Positions 62,780-64,000 of a DNA stretch of 64,000 nt are shown in pieces. The position numbers and the translations under genes were made by a program. How positions within the stretch are numbered: the first letter of the stretch is position 1; each line of letters starts with the position of its first letter. The notes beneath the pieces are model-generated. The model saw nothing but the letters and a program-made list of their open reading frames with translations, was not told where the DNA came from and did not search any database. Origin of the DNA: Gemmatimonadota bacterium (GTDB lineage: Bacteria; Gemmatimonadota; Gemmatimonadetes; Longimicrobiales; Gaopeijiaceae); assembly GCA_016209885.1 (NCBI GenBank), contig JACQVF010000092.1, positions 16,236 to 80,235 of the forward strand. The letters run 5' to 3'.

Positions 62780-63349
62780 ATGACGCACCCGACGCCCAGC
62801 ATCTTGATCGTCTGCGACGACCCGTCCGCCCGCGAGGCCGTCGCCGACACGGTCGCGGACATCGCCACGGTGCGCCTCGCCGCTTCGGCCGCCGAGGCAC
62901 GAGCCGCCCTCCAGGACCAGACGCCCGACATCGTCATCGCCGTCCTACCCCTCGCGGGAGAGGACGCCCTGAGCTCTCTCCTCGCAGCAGCCGCAAGGCC
63001 CCAACCCGCTCCGGCCATTCTCACCGCCATCTACGCCCCGGGGGGCGAGCCCCGGGCTGTGCGCCTCCTCAGCGGGCCCGAGCAGCCACTCCGCAACCTC
63101 GTCACCAAAACCCTCGAAACCCGGGCGGAACCCGCCGACGACGAGCTCACCCTCGTACTGCGCGCCGTCGCGAAAGCGCGGCACGACATCAACAACCCGC
63201 TTACCTCCGCTCTCGCCGAGACCCAGCTCCTCCTCATGGAGCCCCACGAACCCGCGCTCCGAGAGTCGCTCGAGGTCATCGAGAGCCAGCTCCGCCGCAT
63301 CCGGGACCTGGTCAGCAGCTCTCTTCGCTTCCCGCGTCCGGCTGAGTAA
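62780..63349 (+). CDS. Receiver-like plus DHp protein without phospho-acceptor Asp or ATPase domain
   Basis: A 189-residue protein. Residues 1-110 follow a receiver fold (SILIVCDDPSAREAVADTVA, with D13/D14), but the position of the phospho-acceptor Asp is Val55 (PDIVIAVLPLAG). Residues 125-185 are a DHp-like hairpin with KARHDINNPLTSALAE (His135). No ATP-binding domain follows; the gene ends in SLRFPRPAE. So it could not phosphorylate itself. It could be phosphorylated by, or dimerise with, the GAF kinase just upstream, as a phosphotransfer or scaffold protein. That is inference. Confidence 0.75.
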   Translation: MTHPTPSILIVCDDPSAREAVADTVADIATVRLAASAAEARAALQDQTPDIVIAVLPLAGEDALSSLLAAAARPQPAPAILTAIYAPGGEPRAVRLLSGPEQPLRNLVTKTLETRAEPADDELTLVLRAVAKARHDINNPLTSALAETQLLLMEPHEPALRESLEVIESQLRRIRDLVSSSLRFPRPAE

Positions 63350-63367
63350 TCACGCGAAGCCCTAGAG

Positions 63368-63547
63368 TGGTCGAATTCATAAATACGCCCGCATTCGGCC
63401 GCCGCGACAAAGCTTCGCTTTGTTACCGCCCCGCTGGCTGCGTTGCCCTCCCTGCGGCGTAGCACCACGGCTACGCCTCAGTCGGGCGCCTTGCCAGCGG
63501 GGCGGCTCGGCACCCTCGGTGCGTTACCGTATTTATGAACTCGACCA
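63368..63547. mobile_element. 180-bp palindromic MITE-like element
   Basis: Outer arms 63368-63387 and 63528-63547 are inverted repeats of 20 bp with one mismatch (outer end TGGTCGA). Inside are further stems: CCGCCCCGCTGGC at 63426-63438 with its complement at 63493-63505, and GGCGTAGC at 63456-63463 with its complement at 63470-63477. The arms contain AT-rich TTCATAAATACG, unlike the surroundings. It has no coding capacity and lies between two gene ends/starts, as for non-autonomous palindromic repeats. Confidence 0.75.
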
Positions 63548-63742
63548 TTAGTCACGAGCTACACCGGATCGGGACCGCGGATCCCCGCGAGCATGTCCAA
63601 TCCACGCAGGAATGGTGACAGGTACGGTGCAGGGCCGTAGGAATCAAGAGGACCCCTCGACGGACTGAAGGACCACTGTATCCGGGCCTGCAGAGCAAGG
63701 TCTGAGGGACCCCACAGAACCAGATTTGAGGGGGCATCAAAA

Positions 63743-64000
63743 CTGACCGAGACGCTGGGATTCCGCGCCATCGTGCCGGCCCGCCATCAGCCGGACCTGC
63801 CTCTGGAGCGCTTCATCTCCGAGGACGCGCCCGATCCCGAGCACGTTCCTCTCGATGTGGTGTTTGTGGGGGCGGGGCCCGCGGGGCTCGCCGGCGCCAT
63901 AGAGCTGGCACGGCTGGTCCGCAGGGACAATGAGACGGGCGCCGGGCTCGGGGACGTGCAGATCGGCGTGCTCGAGAAAGCGTCGTCGGTAGGCGAACAC
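63743..64000 (+). CDS. Electron-transfer flavoprotein-ubiquinone oxidoreductase, N-terminal part (runs off the window)
   Basis: The open frame contains LPLERFISEDAPDPEHVPLDV, then VFVGAGPAGLAGAIELARLV, an FAD-binding Rossmann motif (GxGxxG) as at the start of ETF-QO proteins, and QIGVLEKASSVGEH where the acidic residue ending the second strand is expected. ETF-QO passes electrons from ETF to quinone. No ATG or TTG is in frame after the upstream stop near 63640. The only canonical start is a GTG at 63773, but protein-like sequence (LTETLGFRAIVPARHQP) begins at a CTG at 63743 that has GAGGGGG 8 nt upstream. I used the CTG. The gene continues past position 64000. Confidence 0.8.
   Translation, partial: MTETLGFRAIVPARHQPDLPLERFISEDAPDPEHVPLDVVFVGAGPAGLAGAIELARLVRRDNETGAGLGDVQIGVLEKASSVGEH

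Noticed and set aside
63559..63771. 70-residue minus-strand ORF (MARNPSVSVSF...) before the ETF-QO gene
   Set aside because: It overlaps the ETF-QO start and its ribosome site, and I see no domain; it could be re-examined if conserved elsewhere.

Overview
The window is about 70% GC, densely coded, and reads as a chromosomal segment of a Gram-negative-type bacterium, most likely Gemmatimonadota. The evidence is an LptF/LptG pair, outer-membrane beta-barrels, a 2047-residue SprA-like protein, a DUF4175/BatA/DUF58/MoxR cluster and type IV pilus genes. I infer the phylum from gene content; no rRNA or tRNA is present to confirm it.

Layout. 1-3.2 kb: a fused homocysteine methyltransferase/methylenetetrahydrofolate reductase and a DapF-like epimerase in which both catalytic cysteines are serine. 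3.5-5.6 kb: a pilin-like protein, a zinc-ribbon membrane protein and a MazEF-type toxin-antitoxin pair with a readable promoter. 5.8-13.5 kb (minus): MoxR, DUF58, BatA/VWA and DUF4175, an envelope-stress-type operon. 13.6-23.2 kb (minus): LptF, LptG, VWA membrane protein, caspase-like protein, TPR metallopeptidase and DUF4159, mostly joined by 1-4 nt start/stop overlaps. 23.3-30.2 kb (plus): SprA-like protein and a helix-hairpin-helix protein. 30.4-34.5 kb: pilB-pilT-pilC.

34.5-45.2 kb is an accessory island bounded by a 75-bp identical direct repeat made of the 3' end of pilC. It holds a decayed TonB-dependent receptor, a minus-strand operon for a beta-barrel and secreted or adhesin-like proteins, and a divergent plus-strand run of small exported proteins. 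Two of these share a near-identical leader, and one carries a duplicated domain I do not recognise. A perfect 36-bp palindrome sits between the two divergent sets. No integrase or transposase is visible.

45.2-52.8 kb: an LTXXQ-like periplasmic protein with an 18-bp tandem repeat, a sulfur (persulfide/rhodanese) operon, Mn-type superoxide dismutase, a 151-bp inverted-repeat element, an RMD1/DUF155 protein and a monofunctional transglycosylase. 52.9-59.5 kb: a duplicated signalling module pairing a cupredoxin-like protein with a membrane sensor. One sensor ends in a histidine kinase plus receiver. The other ends in a class III cyclase fused in frame to an outer-membrane porin. The first cupredoxin copy survives only as a 28-codon remnant. 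59.5-64 kb: adenine deaminase, a GAF histidine kinase, a receiver/DHp protein without an ATPase domain, a 180-bp palindromic element and the start of an ETF-ubiquinone oxidoreductase.

The best candidates for undescribed biology are the pilC-bounded surface-protein island and the cupredoxin/two-cysteine sensor/cyclase-porin module. No CRISPR array, rRNA, tRNA or intact insertion sequence was seen.
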